A stretch of DNA of 64,000 bases, from assembly GCA_023053575.1 (NCBI GenBank), contig JAKZAP010000017.1:21437023-21501022 (forward strand), read 5' to 3'. The notes below the pieces were generated by a model, which worked only from the letters and a program-made list of their open reading frames with translations, ran no database searches and was not told the origin of the DNA. Numbering within the stretch: position 1 is the first letter of the stretch; each line of letters starts with the position of its first letter. This document shows positions 1 to 9,270 of this stretch, piece by piece. Source of the stretch: Branchinecta lynchi (taxonomy: Eukaryota > Arthropoda > Branchiopoda > Anostraca > Branchinectidae). The position numbers were made by a program, and so were the translations under genes.

Positions 1-308
1 ATTTTCCTTAAAGACTGTCGGTTTTCCTTGAAATCAGTCTATTTTTATCAAAACACTACTTAAAAACAGTGTTTTTTCGGCAAAAATAGTCGGTAGAATG
101 ACCGGCCATTTGGTAAATACCCCCCCCCCCCCCCTATTTTTTGTTTGTTTGGCTAGTAACGCCTCTGATCCTGAAAATCGTCAAGTGAGATTGAAAACCG
201 TAAATCACGGTCTGCTGATTGTCCCCAGAGTCCCCAAGGGTCACATCCCCAAGGATTTATAATCCTCATCGGTCAACACAATGAAAATACGCACCAACAG
301 TGTTTTTT
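1..308. repeat. edge repeat with poly-C tract
   Basis: No gene is seen. Bases 1-180, with a C-run near 121-134 and the phrase GGCTAGTAACGCCTCTGAT near 152-170, match in inverted orientation the sequence at about 63720-63850, so this is one copy of a dispersed repeat. Bases about 180-300 resemble 7865-7920 (both contain a 'tgaaaatacgcac' phrase), which marks a second old repeat interrupted here by the next element. Confidence 0.5.
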
Positions 309-1198
309 CTTTTAATCCCAAAACGTAAGAGACGTGATACCTATGACTTCGTAAAAGTTGTCCGTCTATAAGCATGATAACTATCAAAGGAATTGATATA
401 TTTTATTCAAACTTGGCATGAGGTCAAGATCGTAGATGAGCCCTGTAGCTCCGTATTTAGGGGTGGGACTTCAAATTAAGGGACGAAACAAAATGCTCGT
501 TCGGAATCTGGCAAAAACTGGAAAATTTAAGTAAAAGCTTCATTTGAAGCTGATTAAATTTTCGATCTCGAGGTAAGGAGATATGCTGAATCCGTATAAG
601 ACTATCGTTTTCTACCCGGACAAGTAGTTCGCCCGAAATCCGGCCGAAACCTGAAAATCATAAAAAGTGTTATCTGAAGTTGATTAGAGATTCGATGTAG
701 TGGTAAGGAGGCATGCTGAACCAGTATGTGAATATTATTTGCTAGCCGGCCAAATGGTTAACCCAGAATCCGGCCAAAATCGGAAAATTTGTTAAAATTT
801 ACAGTTCATCTGAAGTTGATTCGAGGTTCGATATAGGCGTAAAGGAAGTAAGCTATTTATTTGTAAACCGCCATTTCGAAAAAGGGATATGCTGATTTCG
901 TTTTGAGCTTATTTTTTTCCCCGACAAGTAGTTCATCTGGAATCTGGTCGAAACCGGATATTTGGCAGAAGTAAGGCAGGAAGTTTCGATCAGTTTCTTC
1001 AAAGTAGATATGACGTATATACACATATGCTGAATCCATACCTGAACTTAGTTGTCTCAGATGACTAGCCATTGGTATTAATCTGTTTATAAACTGTAAT
1101 AGTAAAAATCTTAATAGGTAAAATTAAAAGAATTTAGTTTCCCGGATAGGCCAAATATCAAATTTTTGGGATATCATCGAAACCTTGCTCTTGTTCTT
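309..1198 (+). mobile_element. family-1 tandem-module element, copy E
   Basis: Starts with a degraded form of the family-1 left end (ATCCCAAAACGTAAG, then 'gtgatacctatgac' and 'gttgtccgtct') and ends with the family right end (a degraded TTTTTGGGATCCCATCGAAACC, here GGGATATCATCG). In between are several diverged copies of the family module: a 'gctgaa' box, then 'ccggacaagtagttcgcc', then 'ggaatccggcc...accgga', then 'gaagttgatta.a.gttcgat'. No ORF is meaningful. It sits in a T-rich site inside a repeat whose uninterrupted relative is at 7865-8160. Confidence 0.6.
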
Positions 1199-1529
1199 TT
1201 GACCGTTAATTACGCGCGTATATCATCTTTTAATTCCGCCAGGGCTCCTAGCAGATGGGCTGATGGCAAGAATTTACAGACTCCCACGACAGAGGCCGGA
1301 TTTACCTCCAAAGAGGCATAACCCCACCAAGTTTTGTTTGGAAGTTTTGATTGGTCTGAACTGGATTAACCTGAATATCATCAAGTTATAGCTTGTTAAC
1401 AAGTTAACAAGCCAACTCTCCATCAGCGTCTGATTTACGCGCGTAAATAGCGGTTGAAAAAAAAACATCGGCCGATTTTCCAAATAGGCGCGTATTAATG
1501 AGATAAGGTGAATTCTTCTGAATGCGACC
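1199..1529. repeat. old dispersed repeat flanking the DIRS element
   Basis: Bases about 1212-1340 (an ACGCGCGTAT box, 'gctgatggcaagaattta' and 'cacagaggccgg'-like text) recur at about 7964-8060. No coding sequence is seen. The DIRS element inserted just to the right. Confidence 0.45.
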
Positions 1530-1542
1530 TTCTATATCGCTA

Positions 1543-1704
1543 TACCTGTTTCATACTTTATGATTGCTCTATTCCTTCCATCTACCGACATATGGTACGA
1601 AAACTGAAAAGCTTGCAACTTCCGCTAGGAAGTGCGGCGTAAATTCAAAATAGTGCCAAACCACCATCAACCCCCTAGCGGCTTCCGCTCTTCAGTACAT
1701 TTCG
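1543..1704 (+). repeat. DIRS left inverted terminal repeat
   Basis: The 162 bases are the exact reverse complement of 7156-7317 by eye. About 13 further bases (1530-1542) form a left-specific extension that is copied, complemented, in the internal complementary region near 7026-7038. Confidence 0.93.
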
Positions 1705-2856
1705 TACCACGAGGACATATGGTCGAAATTATTTTCATAAAATAATTTTTTGGAGAAAGAAAGATTTTGGTAAGTGTTGAAGCATTTATGCTGTCCACAT
1801 AACTCTTCAGAGTTGTGGAATTTATGTTGTTAAATTGGCAGTGAGTCACCCAATCATTATGGGTTTCTCAGGTTGTCAAAGTTTAGCCTAGCCTAATGAT
1901 TATTTTGGCAGTAAGTTTTTGATAAATTTACGAGGATAATATAGGCTATTGATTATTTGGCATTTTGGAGATAATTTTTCGGAAAATATTTGAGAGAGAA
2001 TTGTGTTATAAGTTGTCATAAGAACAAAGATTCTTGTTTTTTTGTTGAGATATTATTGTTTGTTTAGCCCAGTTTTTTGGGCTTATTTAAAGATTAATTG
2101 TGGTACTTACGATACCACTCTTGTCAGTTTGTTTTTCTTTTATTGTTGATTTATTGTTGGTATTTATGATGCCAGGAGATTAGTGGTGGTTGATTTTGAG
2201 TTGTGAATATATTACCGGATCTTATTAGTCTCCCTTTTATTTAAAGGATAAGTTATAGTTGAGTTTTAAACGTAGACTATTGATTGCCTTTGAGAAAGTA
2301 TTGTTTAATTGTATAGTTTTCAGGGCTTCAAACTATTCTGGTTTGTTCTTCGGAAGATAAGCTTCAGCCGGTGGTAAAAGCTCAAGGCGGTACTTACGAT
2401 ACCACTCTTGATCTTATATATTGTTGAGACATTTTTGGTACTAACACTACCAAAATGTTCATCTCTTCTGTTGCTGCAATATTTTTGGTACTTACGATAC
2501 CAGAATGTTCAGCCTGCTGCCGAACTTGGTCTGCGCGGTACCTACGATACCACTCTTGATTCTATATGTTGCTGAAATATTTTTGGTACTTACGATACCA
2601 AAATGTTCAGCTCTTCTGTTGCTGAAATATTTTTGGTACTTACGATACCAAAACGATCAGCTCCTCTGTCGCTGAAATATTTTTGGTACTTACGATACCA
2701 CAATGTTCAGCCTGCTGCTGAATTTGGTCTGCTTTATATGTTACCAGATTCAGCCAGTGTCTACTAACAGTAAAGGAAGAGTTTATCCTAACTTTAGAAG
2801 TTTTAATTCTTCTGTTGGTTGGTATTGATTCTGATATTGATTTATAGAGTTGAGTC
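1705..2856 (+). promoter_or_regulatory. DIRS 5' leader with repeated hairpin boxes
   Basis: Non-coding leader between the left ITR and the gag ATG. It carries about nine copies of a 17-nt interrupted palindrome, TGGTACTTACGATACCA (5-bp arms TGGTA/TACCA), at about 2101, 2159 (degenerate), 2388, 2436, 2486, 2536, 2584, 2634 and 2684. The last three are spaced exactly 50 bp within a larger repeat unit ('gctgaaatattttt' before and 'aaatgttcagc' after). The role is unknown; binding sites for an element protein or RNA structure are possible. Confidence 0.7.
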
Positions 2857-3957
2857 ATGGACCAATTGAGGGAGAATCTCCGCCAAGCCATTGCTGCGGT
2901 TGATGCTTCCACGGCTGATAGTTCCACTCGAGATCTCCTATCGGCGGCCCTGGAAAGGCTTGATCAACCTTCTGAGGTCACACCCAGTATTCGAGAGGCT
3001 ATAAAAGTCTCGTTTGAAATTTTCCCGGAGCTTAAGAGAGCAGAGCAGGCCACCAAACTCCAGTCTACATCAGAGTCACTGGGTCTGGTACAGTCTTCCC
3101 AGTCTCAGAGGGTCAGACTACCTATGAACAGACTGTTGAGCTCGTCACTTCAGTCTATCAATGAGAATGTTGCTAAATTGGATTCCAAATCGACCCTACC
3201 TATGTCAGCAGACAAGAACCTCATTGACCTGTATGGCTGCCATGATGGGTTTCAGATCCGTCCTCCAGTTGAAGATGTGGACTTTGGAGTATTAAAGCCA
3301 AAGGCGGAAACTGCACCCTTTACCTTACCAAGGCAAAAGTGGCTCGAGCTAGAAAAGACGCTACGCTTGGTTGCAAGCATGTGTAACGCTTCGGACACAT
3401 TCACAGCAGGCATGAATCACTGTTTTTCAGAGCTTGCCCAGTTGCCTGAATTCGACGACACAGAGGAAGCACGCGAGGAAGCGGCTTCATACGTTGAATC
3501 ACGTCAAGAAAAGATGAAATCCCTACTAGCTGCAAATTCTGTTTTGTTAAGGCATGTGCTATCTAGCTTGATGCCCGTAATAGCGAATTTGGTGTTATGG
3601 AGGCGGGATAGTGCCACAGCTAGATTACCTCTTGCTCCCCCTCCACATATATTTGTCCCTCTTAGAGGACAGTCAGTGGATGCGGCCGCTCTCTTCGGTG
3701 GGAAATGTCTTGAGGCGGCCAAGCAGTGGGCAGAGTGTGATCCGAGGTTTACGGCTTATGGAAGTCAGAAGCGAACACAGAACAGTTTTAGTGGGCCACA
3801 GAACAATCACAGTGGACCCCCAGCTAAGAAGTACCGGCCGGACCCAGTCCAGTCTTCATCCAGTCAGGGGAATTTCCGCCCCCGCAGCGATGGGCCTCTG
3901 AGTTTTAGGGGCCGAGGTCGTGGAAGGTCGGCCTTCACGCCTCGTTTTCGTCGCTAG
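2857..3957 (+). CDS. DIRS gag-like protein (366 aa)
   Basis: First ORF of the element, in the position where DIRS elements encode a Gag-like nucleic-acid-binding protein. What is visible: an acidic and polar N-terminal half with several helical, leucine-containing stretches, a mixed middle, and a C-terminal tail from about residue 310 rich in Ser, Gln, Pro and Gly that ends in RGRGR/RFRR-type basic repeats, consistent with RNA binding. There is no CCHC zinc knuckle, as is usual for DIRS Gag. The ATG at 2857 follows the hairpin-box leader directly. The ORF ends 38 bases after the first ATG of the RT ORF (3920), so the two overlap in different frames. Function is assigned from position and composition, not from a domain I can recognise. 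Confidence 0.8.
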   Translation: MDQLRENLRQAIAAVDASTADSSTRDLLSAALERLDQPSEVTPSIREAIKVSFEIFPELKRAEQATKLQSTSESLGLVQSSQSQRVRLPMNRLLSSSLQSINENVAKLDSKSTLPMSADKNLIDLYGCHDGFQIRPPVEDVDFGVLKPKAETAPFTLPRQKWLELEKTLRLVASMCNASDTFTAGMNHCFSELAQLPEFDDTEEAREEAASYVESRQEKMKSLLAANSVLLRHVLSSLMPVIANLVLWRRDSATARLPLAPPPHIFVPLRGQSVDAAALFGGKCLEAAKQWAECDPRFTAYGSQKRTQNSFSGPQNNHSGPPAKKYRPDPVQSSSSQGNFRPRSDGPLSFRGRGRGRSAFTPRFRR

Positions 3958-5878
3958 GGAAGTGCACCCCCCCACGCCTATGTTGCAAGATGCCCCTCAG
4001 AAGGAGCCAATTGGGGGACGGTTGCCTCGTTATCTAGCAGCGTGGGAGGGAGTGACAACGAACCCGTTTTGTTTAAGGGTGATCAAGCATGGGTACAAGA
4101 TACGATTTTCTTTGAACCCGCCCAAGTTACGTCGGAGAAGGTTATTCGCGCGTCAGTGCCCGGCAATAGCCGAAGAAATGTCAGTGTTATTAGCAAAGAA
4201 GGCTGTCAGAGTAGTGTCGGACGACAGTCCGGGTTTCTTCAGCCCAGTCTTCAGAATCCCAAAAAAGTCCGGATCGTATCGGCTGATAACAGATCTAAAG
4301 GTGTTGAACAGTTTTGTCGAGAAGCGCAAGTTCAAATTTACAACAACGCGGCAGATTACTCAGGTAATGAAAAGAGGTGCTTGGGGTGTAGTCTTGGACT
4401 TGGAAGATGCATATCTTCACCTCCCCATGCATCGCCGTTCTCAGAAATATTTGCGAGTTCAAGTTGGGAACGTGGTGTACGAGCACGTTACTCTACCCTT
4501 CGGTCTCACGACAGCCCCGTGGATTTTCTCGGTTTTAATGCGAGAGGTAGCAAAATATCTCCATCACAGGAAAATTTTGATTTTCCAATATTTGGACGAT
4601 TGGCTCCTAATAGCGGATTCCAGAGACCAGTGCGCGAATCATTTAGCGTTTGTCAAGCAGACACTCAGTGCTCTTGGTCTACGGGTATCTACGAAGACAA
4701 TACTTGTCCCGTCCCAATCTTTTGTTTATCTAGGAGTCGCGTTCGACTTGAACGATTATACCCAGAAACCATCCGCGATTCCCGAAATTATTGGTCTGGT
4801 AAAAGGTGTCACGAAGTTGAAGTGGGTTTCTCTGAAGATGTATTTGAGCCTTTTAGGAAGATTAAATTCGGTTGCAGACCAGGTTTATTTGGGCAGATTG
4901 TACATACGCCCCTTGCAGGTTTATTTGACAGCGTGGAATCCCGCCAGGTATCAAAATTTACCTTCCAAGATAAAGATTCCCGTTCTCCCCCCATTACGAT
5001 CGGCATTAAAAAGATGGACCGACCAGAGTTGGTTGTCGCGTGGGGTTCCACTGGGGCTTTTTCATCCGGACCTGCAGGTTTTCTCGGATGCATCAAGTCG
5101 GATTGGCTGGGGAGGACACGGGAACGGTCAAGATATCTCGGGTCTTTGGACAGAATGGGAAAAGACAATGCATATAAATTGCCTGGAATTAATTGCGGCT
5201 TGTCGGGTTTTGGAACGCTTAGATCTACCATCTGGCTCCAAGGTGCTTCTCATGATCGACAATACGACAGCAGTGAGTTATGTGAACCGACAGGGAGGAA
5301 CCAAATCTCTAGGAATGTTGCGGGTTACGCAGGAGTTATACAGAATTGCCGAACAAAAGGGGATTCGGATTCGGGCAGGATACGTGAAGGGCAAGTTGAA
5401 CACCAGGGCGGACGACTTATCCCGGGGCAAGATTCCCCTGTTAAGGAGAATCCGATTTGCACGACTCGATTGGAGCCTGAATCCGTCGATTCTGAGCAGT
5501 TTGTTCGCTATGTGGGGAACCCCAATGGTGGACCTGTTCGCGGATCGCAGAAATGCAGTTCTGCCTATGTTTTGTTCGTTGGAACAGGGTCAGGGGGAAG
5601 TAGCAACGGACGCGTTCTCGATTCCATGGAGCGGGATGATGGTATACGCGTTCCCGCCTTTTTCAATCTTGACCAGGGTAGTCCTGAAAATGAGGGACGA
5701 ACGAGTGAGTGCAATATTGATTGCCCCGCGGTGGCCGTCAATGATATGGTTTCCGATCCTGTTGAGTTTAGTGAAGGTACCTCCCTTGCGGCTCGAACAG
5801 TTACCGGATCTAATAAAGAAAGGGCGGTATCTCCACCCCAACCTAGCGAACCTGGATCTACACGCCTTTCTACTTTGA
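3920..5878 (+). CDS. DIRS reverse transcriptase / RNase H polyprotein (652 aa)
   Basis: Copies element RNA to DNA and degrades the RNA strand. RT motifs in order: LITDLK near residue 120, the first catalytic Asp in DLEDAYLHLP (about 160), LPFGLTTAPWIF (about 190) and the YLDD box (about 222-225). RNase H follows with DASSRIGWGG (about 387), the Glu in NCLELIAA (about 420), the Asp in MIDNTTAVSYVNR (about 446) and the Asp in NTRADDLSRG (about 495). The C-terminal 120 residues (DLFADRRN, then PWSGMMVYAFPPF, then APRWP) match a region conserved downstream of RNase H in DIRS polyproteins and sometimes called methylase-like. I see no frameshift or stop. The start could be upstream of or at 3920; this ATG is the first in frame and overlaps the gag end. 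The first half of the recombinase frame lies over this ORF. Confidence 0.92.
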   Translation: MEGRPSRLVFVAREVHPPTPMLQDAPQKEPIGGRLPRYLAAWEGVTTNPFCLRVIKHGYKIRFSLNPPKLRRRRLFARQCPAIAEEMSVLLAKKAVRVVSDDSPGFFSPVFRIPKKSGSYRLITDLKVLNSFVEKRKFKFTTTRQITQVMKRGAWGVVLDLEDAYLHLPMHRRSQKYLRVQVGNVVYEHVTLPFGLTTAPWIFSVLMREVAKYLHHRKILIFQYLDDWLLIADSRDQCANHLAFVKQTLSALGLRVSTKTILVPSQSFVYLGVAFDLNDYTQKPSAIPEIIGLVKGVTKLKWVSLKMYLSLLGRLNSVADQVYLGRLYIRPLQVYLTAWNPARYQNLPSKIKIPVLPPLRSALKRWTDQSWLSRGVPLGLFHPDLQVFSDASSRIGWGGHGNGQDISGLWTEWEKTMHINCLELIAACRVLERLDLPSGSKVLLMIDNTTAVSYVNRQGGTKSLGMLRVTQELYRIAEQKGIRIRAGYVKGKLNTRADDLSRGKIPLLRRIRFARLDWSLNPSILSSLFAMWGTPMVDLFADRRNAVLPMFCSLEQGQGEVATDAFSIPWSGMMVYAFPPFSILTRVVLKMRDERVSAILIAPRWPSMIWFPILLSLVKVPPLRLEQLPDLIKKGRYLHPNLANLDLHAFLL

Positions 5879-6846
5879 GAGTTTTACTGGAGTCACAAGG
5901 TTTTTCTCCTGGTGTGATCAGTGCCATTGTTAATAAACAGAGGCCTAGTACGTTATCGGTTTATGCCAGTAGATGGCGGATTTTCACGGCGTGGTGTGGG
6001 GAGAATGGATGCGATCCACTAACTATTTCGGTGCAGAACCTCACGAGTTTTTTCTTTTATCTGTCAGCGGATCGTGCCTTTTGTCCGTCGACTGTCGAGG
6101 GGTATAAAGCGGCTCTGACAACAATTTTGGCATATGCTAATAATACCTCTATGGAGTCCCGAGCAGTGACAGATCTGTTAGAGAGTCTGAAGGCGAATCA
6201 GCCCGTCCGACCGCAACGCTCCTTTGCTTGGGACTTGGGACAAGTACTCAAGATGTTTAAAGGTGACCAATTTAATGAGAATGCCAGTGTTCTGAATTTG
6301 TCTAAGAAATTAGCTTTTCTTTTGGCGTTGGCTTCTGGGCGCAGAAGAAGCGAGTTACATGCTTTGGTAGTAGCCGGAGTCCAGTTCTCAGATTTTGGAG
6401 TTAGTTTGCGTGTCGCCCCGAATTTTAAAGCTAAGAACCAGAAACCAGGATCTCTTCACCCAGTTATTCATATCCCGAAGTTAGATAATGATCTGAAATT
6501 ATGCCCGGTTGAAAATTTGAGGATGTATTTACACAAGGTTGAGGACATTAGAAAAGGGAGGGGGCGTTTGTTTGTCCCAACCAAAGATAATGGAAATAGA
6601 GAAATCGCCCCTAGTACGATTTCCTCGTGGATTCGTTCGGTGATAATGATCGCTTGCCCGGAAGCGGTTGGAGTCCGGGCTCACGATGTTCGGGGTATGG
6701 CTGCTTCAACCGCATTTTCGAAGGGAGTATCGCTTGAGAGTATCATGGAAGCTGGTTTTTGGTTTTCGTCCGGTTCACTACGTCATTATATTGGTACTTT
6801 ACCTGTGTTAGATTTATCTGCAGTGGTGGCCCAGTTGAAAATATGA
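4042..6846 (+). CDS. DIRS tyrosine recombinase ORF (frame open for 934 aa)
   Basis: Integrates the circular DNA product. The recognisable recombinase occupies only the last third (from about 5860): an N-terminal SAM-like DNA-binding part (VYASRWRIFTAWC, then STVEGYKAALTTIL), then the catalytic residues Arg in SGRRRSELHAL (about residue 766), H-x-x-R in AHDVRGMAAS (about 879-882), a Trp in GFWFSSGS in the His/Trp position (about 906) and the nucleophile Tyr in LRHYIG (916; codon 6787-6789). The frame is also open upstream through the entire RT/RNase H ORF, but that 600-residue part shows no domain. Translation may begin inside, for example at the ATG at 5626. Overlap of recombinase and RT ORFs is a known DIRS trait. 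All catalytic residues are present. Confidence 0.88.
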   Translation: MGGSDNEPVLFKGDQAWVQDTIFFEPAQVTSEKVIRASVPGNSRRNVSVISKEGCQSSVGRQSGFLQPSLQNPKKVRIVSADNRSKGVEQFCREAQVQIYNNAADYSGNEKRCLGCSLGLGRCISSPPHASPFSEIFASSSWERGVRARYSTLRSHDSPVDFLGFNARGSKISPSQENFDFPIFGRLAPNSGFQRPVRESFSVCQADTQCSWSTGIYEDNTCPVPIFCLSRSRVRLERLYPETIRDSRNYWSGKRCHEVEVGFSEDVFEPFRKIKFGCRPGLFGQIVHTPLAGLFDSVESRQVSKFTFQDKDSRSPPITIGIKKMDRPELVVAWGSTGAFSSGPAGFLGCIKSDWLGRTRERSRYLGSLDRMGKDNAYKLPGINCGLSGFGTLRSTIWLQGASHDRQYDSSELCEPTGRNQISRNVAGYAGVIQNCRTKGDSDSGRIREGQVEHQGGRLIPGQDSPVKENPICTTRLEPESVDSEQFVRYVGNPNGGPVRGSQKCSSAYVLFVGTGSGGSSNGRVLDSMERDDGIRVPAFFNLDQGSPENEGRTSECNIDCPAVAVNDMVSDPVEFSEGTSLAARTVTGSNKERAVSPPQPSEPGSTRLSTLRVLLESQGFSPGVISAIVNKQRPSTLSVYASRWRIFTAWCGENGCDPLTISVQNLTSFFFYLSADRAFCPSTVEGYKAALTTILAYANNTSMESRAVTDLLESLKANQPVRPQRSFAWDLGQVLKMFKGDQFNENASVLNLSKKLAFLLALASGRRRSELHALVVAGVQFSDFGVSLRVAPNFKAKNQKPGSLHPVIHIPKLDNDLKLCPVENLRMYLHKVEDIRKGRGRLFVPTKDNGNREIAPSTISSWIRSVIMIACPEAVGVRAHDVRGMAASTAFSKGVSLESIMEAGFWFSSGSLRHYIGTLPVLDLSAVVAQLKI

Positions 6847-6945
6847 GGACGAATGGCTCCTTGTTTTAGAGTGTCAGCGAACACCACGTGATGTTTCGTT
6901 CTTGAAGTTGATGCAATAGAGTCTGATCTGTTGTAGTTTTGTAGT

Positions 6946-6951
6946 AATAAA
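6946..6951 (+). terminator. DIRS polyadenylation signal
   Basis: AATAAA about 100 bases after the recombinase stop and just before the internal complementary region, the expected place for the 3' end of the element transcript. Confidence 0.5.
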
Positions 6952-6997
6952 AGTGCAATTATTTGTCTGGTATGCCCACCTCCTGTTGTGGTAATTC

Positions 6998-7105
6998 AGA
7001 GCAATCATAAAGTATGAAACAGGTATAGCGATATAGAATTGTAACTTTTTAAAGAAGTAAAGTTAAATTCTATTAGATATACTTACTTACCTGTTTCATA
7101 CTTTA
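6998..7105 (+). repeat. DIRS internal complementary region (ICR)
   Basis: The first part (about 6998-7038) is complementary to the left terminus (1530-1571). The second part (about 7039-7105) is complementary to the right terminus (about 7299-7363). The join TATAGAAT|TGTAAC is thus a copy of the circle junction of the two ends. The match to the right end is interrupted by an extra TTAC in the ICR (ACTTACTTACC against ACTTACC). Confidence 0.9.
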
Positions 7106-7155
7106 AGTTTTTATTTCCCGCCCATCCTCCCCGCTTGTGTCAGATGTTTTCTGAT

Positions 7156-7317
7156 CGAAATGTACTGAAGAGCGGAAGCCGCTAGGGGGTTGATGGTGGT
7201 TTGGCACTATTTTGAATTTACGCCGCACTTCCTAGCGGAAGTTGCAAGCTTTTCAGTTTTCGTACCATATGTCGGTAGATGGAAGGAATAGAGCAATCAT
7301 AAAGTATGAAACAGGTA
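7156..7317 (-). repeat. DIRS right inverted terminal repeat
   Basis: Exact reverse complement of 1543-1704 by eye. A right-specific extension continues to about 7363 and is represented in the internal complementary region. Confidence 0.93.
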
Positions 7318-7363
7318 AGTATATCTAATAGAATTTAACTTTACTTCTTTAAAAAGTTACAAT

Positions 7364-8440
7364 TTGATGTCTCAGGGGACAGTATGCAAGCCGTATTTAG
7401 GGGAATTAGGTCAATCCGTTCAAATTCTGTCAGACCAATGCTGAACATAGCATAGTTTTTATATCAGGCATCCGAGGATTTCTAAACAATTTCGAAAAAG
7501 GTACATCAGCGGATGTTTTGTTTATGCTTGAATTTGTTTTGTTATTTAAACAAAAAATTAGTAACTTAAATGATTTTCCTATTCAGCCCTCACTAAAAAG
7601 TGACTTAACAACACTAAAAGTTGCATTCTGTTTTCACATGATTTATTTTATTGATGATTATTTCTTATCTCATTTAAAACGAAAATATTTAAATTAATTT
7701 TATTTGCTGAAGTCTGTCAACTCTATTTGACTGTGACACACCCACAGGATGTTTTGTTTTCATTTCATACATTTTGTTACAAACAAAGTTAATATTCGGA
7801 TTTTCGGAAGTTTTTCGTTTTAATTCTTTTTAATTCTTAAAAACGTTTATCTCGGTCCCGTGTGAACAAGCTTTTCGATTGAAAACCCTAAATTACAGTC
7901 TGCTGTGATGAAAATACGCACGTGGCTGAGTTTTTTTTTTTTTTTTTTTTTTTTTTAGCCGCTGATGACGCGCGTATCATCTTTGAATTCCACCAGCGCT
8001 CCTACCAGATAGGCTGATGGCAAGAGTTTATAGACTCGCTCCCCCCACAGAGGCCGGATTGGGTTCGGACCTCTAAAGAGAGACAACTAGAATCCTAGCT
8101 CTTAATTCCAACCAAGTTTGGTTTGGACCCGACCATCCTTTCGGGGCTATGTGCTGATGATTGAATTCTGGAAAGCCCCCGCCCTCCTCCAAACTATGGG
8201 CCGGGTCGCAACTGGGCTTTTTTCTATCTATTTCCAGTCCTGAGCTTTTTTAGGGTACACAATTTCATAGTCCTCGCTTTCTTATGAGTGCCCGAAATCG
8301 AGATCCCGCAGACGCACAAGCCGAAGGTTGGGGTTGGGGTGTCATCTAGTGTCTATACTTCACTTTAACCCAAGTGTTGGCGTAGGCAAAGGATAGCAGG
8401 CAGAAACTTTATTGTTATTTTGAACTTCAACATGTAAAAA
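7364..8440. other. no gene; AT-rich DNA and an old dispersed repeat
   Basis: Bases 7364-7860 are AT-rich without ORFs. Bases about 7865-8160 repeat the elements seen at 180-300 and 1207-1340, here uninterrupted apart from a run of about 28 T near 7929-7956, and serve as the empty-site relative of family-1 copy E. A second AT/CT-rich part to 8440 shows nothing recognisable. Confidence 0.5.
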
Positions 8441-8489
8441 AAAAAAAATCCTGGACAATATCCTAAGCTGGAATTTCGACATGGAAGAA

Positions 8490-8970
8490 ACACAAATGTC
8501 CGACACTACAGGGACACGACGCTACATGGACACGTCAGAACGAAGAAAAACAAAGGCCCGACACTACGAAGACACGTCACAACGTCGAAAACGAAAAGGC
8601 GTCACTACATAGACACGACGGTATGTCGAACGACGCTACGTAGACACGACGGTAGATCGAACGACACTACCTAGACACGACGGTACGTCGAACGACACTA
8701 CGTGGACACGTCACTATGAGGACAAAATCCGTCACTACGTCGAAAATCAAAAAGTGTCTACGTAGTTTCGGTACCTGTACCGTCGTGTCTATGTAGTGTC
8801 GGTACTTGTACCGTCGTGTCCATGTATTGTCGGTACTTGTACCGTCGTGTCCATGTAGTGTCGGTCTTCGTTCCGTTGTGTCTCTGTAGTGACGTGTCCA
8901 TGTACTGACACTTTTTTCGTTTTGATGTACTGTCGTGTCTTCGTAGCGTCGTGTCTACGTAGAGACATCA
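8490..8970. repeat. fold-back minisatellite 1
   Basis: The left half is a degenerate tandem repeat of about 36 bp built on 'cactac.tagacacgacggta.gtcgaacga'. The right half (from about 8757) is the same kind of unit in reverse complement ('taccgtcgtgtc.atgtagtgtcggtacttg'). The halves face each other around a centre near 8725-8755 containing AAAATCCGTCACTAC, the phrase also found at the centre of the second such structure (about 53150). A short A-run precedes it near 8438-8450. Non-coding. Confidence 0.75.
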
Positions 8971-9270
8971 TCCCCTTTGATGTTTTTATTCTTTGTAGCA
9001 GAAGAATGTCCGCGATTTGGCCTCGAGCCTTCTCTCTGCCAAATTGTCTTGAAGAACTTGAACTTGGATCTATCGTACCTGATTTTTTTTTCGGCGGAAA
9101 CGTATTTGTTTTTTAAAGCAATATAGGTGTACAGCATTACGTTAGCTACAGTGGACAATATCACGTTTGTGAGCCCATTAGTGCGAAATAAAAGGTAAGC
9201 CAACAAAAATGCAACTTACACAGCTTCTTCGAATCAACACCTGCTTGTGCCTAAAGCCAAATTCAACTAG
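8971..9270. other. no gene recognised
   Basis: Short unassigned stretch between the fold-back minisatellite and family-2 copy 1. ORFs here are under 90 codons, and some read through the minisatellite. Confidence 0.4.

Larger units (their letters stand above)
1530..7363 (+). mobile_element. complete DIRS-type tyrosine-recombinase retrotransposon
   Basis: A 5.8-kb element with all parts of a DIRS retrotransposon in order: a left inverted terminal repeat, a leader with a hairpin-box array, a gag-like ORF, an RT/RNase H ORF, a tyrosine recombinase ORF overlapping it in another frame, a poly(A) signal, an internal complementary region and a right inverted terminal repeat. The two 162-bp inverted repeats are identical by eye. 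Family knowledge: DIRS elements copy through RNA, use the internal complementary region to close a DNA circle, and integrate by recombinase without the usual target duplication. I see no duplication at the flanks. All three ORFs are open, so insertion looks recent. Confidence 0.93.

Noticed and set aside
3504..5927. Minus-strand ORFs opposite the DIRS genes (60-140 codons)
   Set aside because: Shadows of the plus-strand coding frames; no domains.
8490..8970. CRISPR-like array
   Set aside because: The units are degenerate, have no distinct spacers and are inverted around a centre; the context is eukaryotic.
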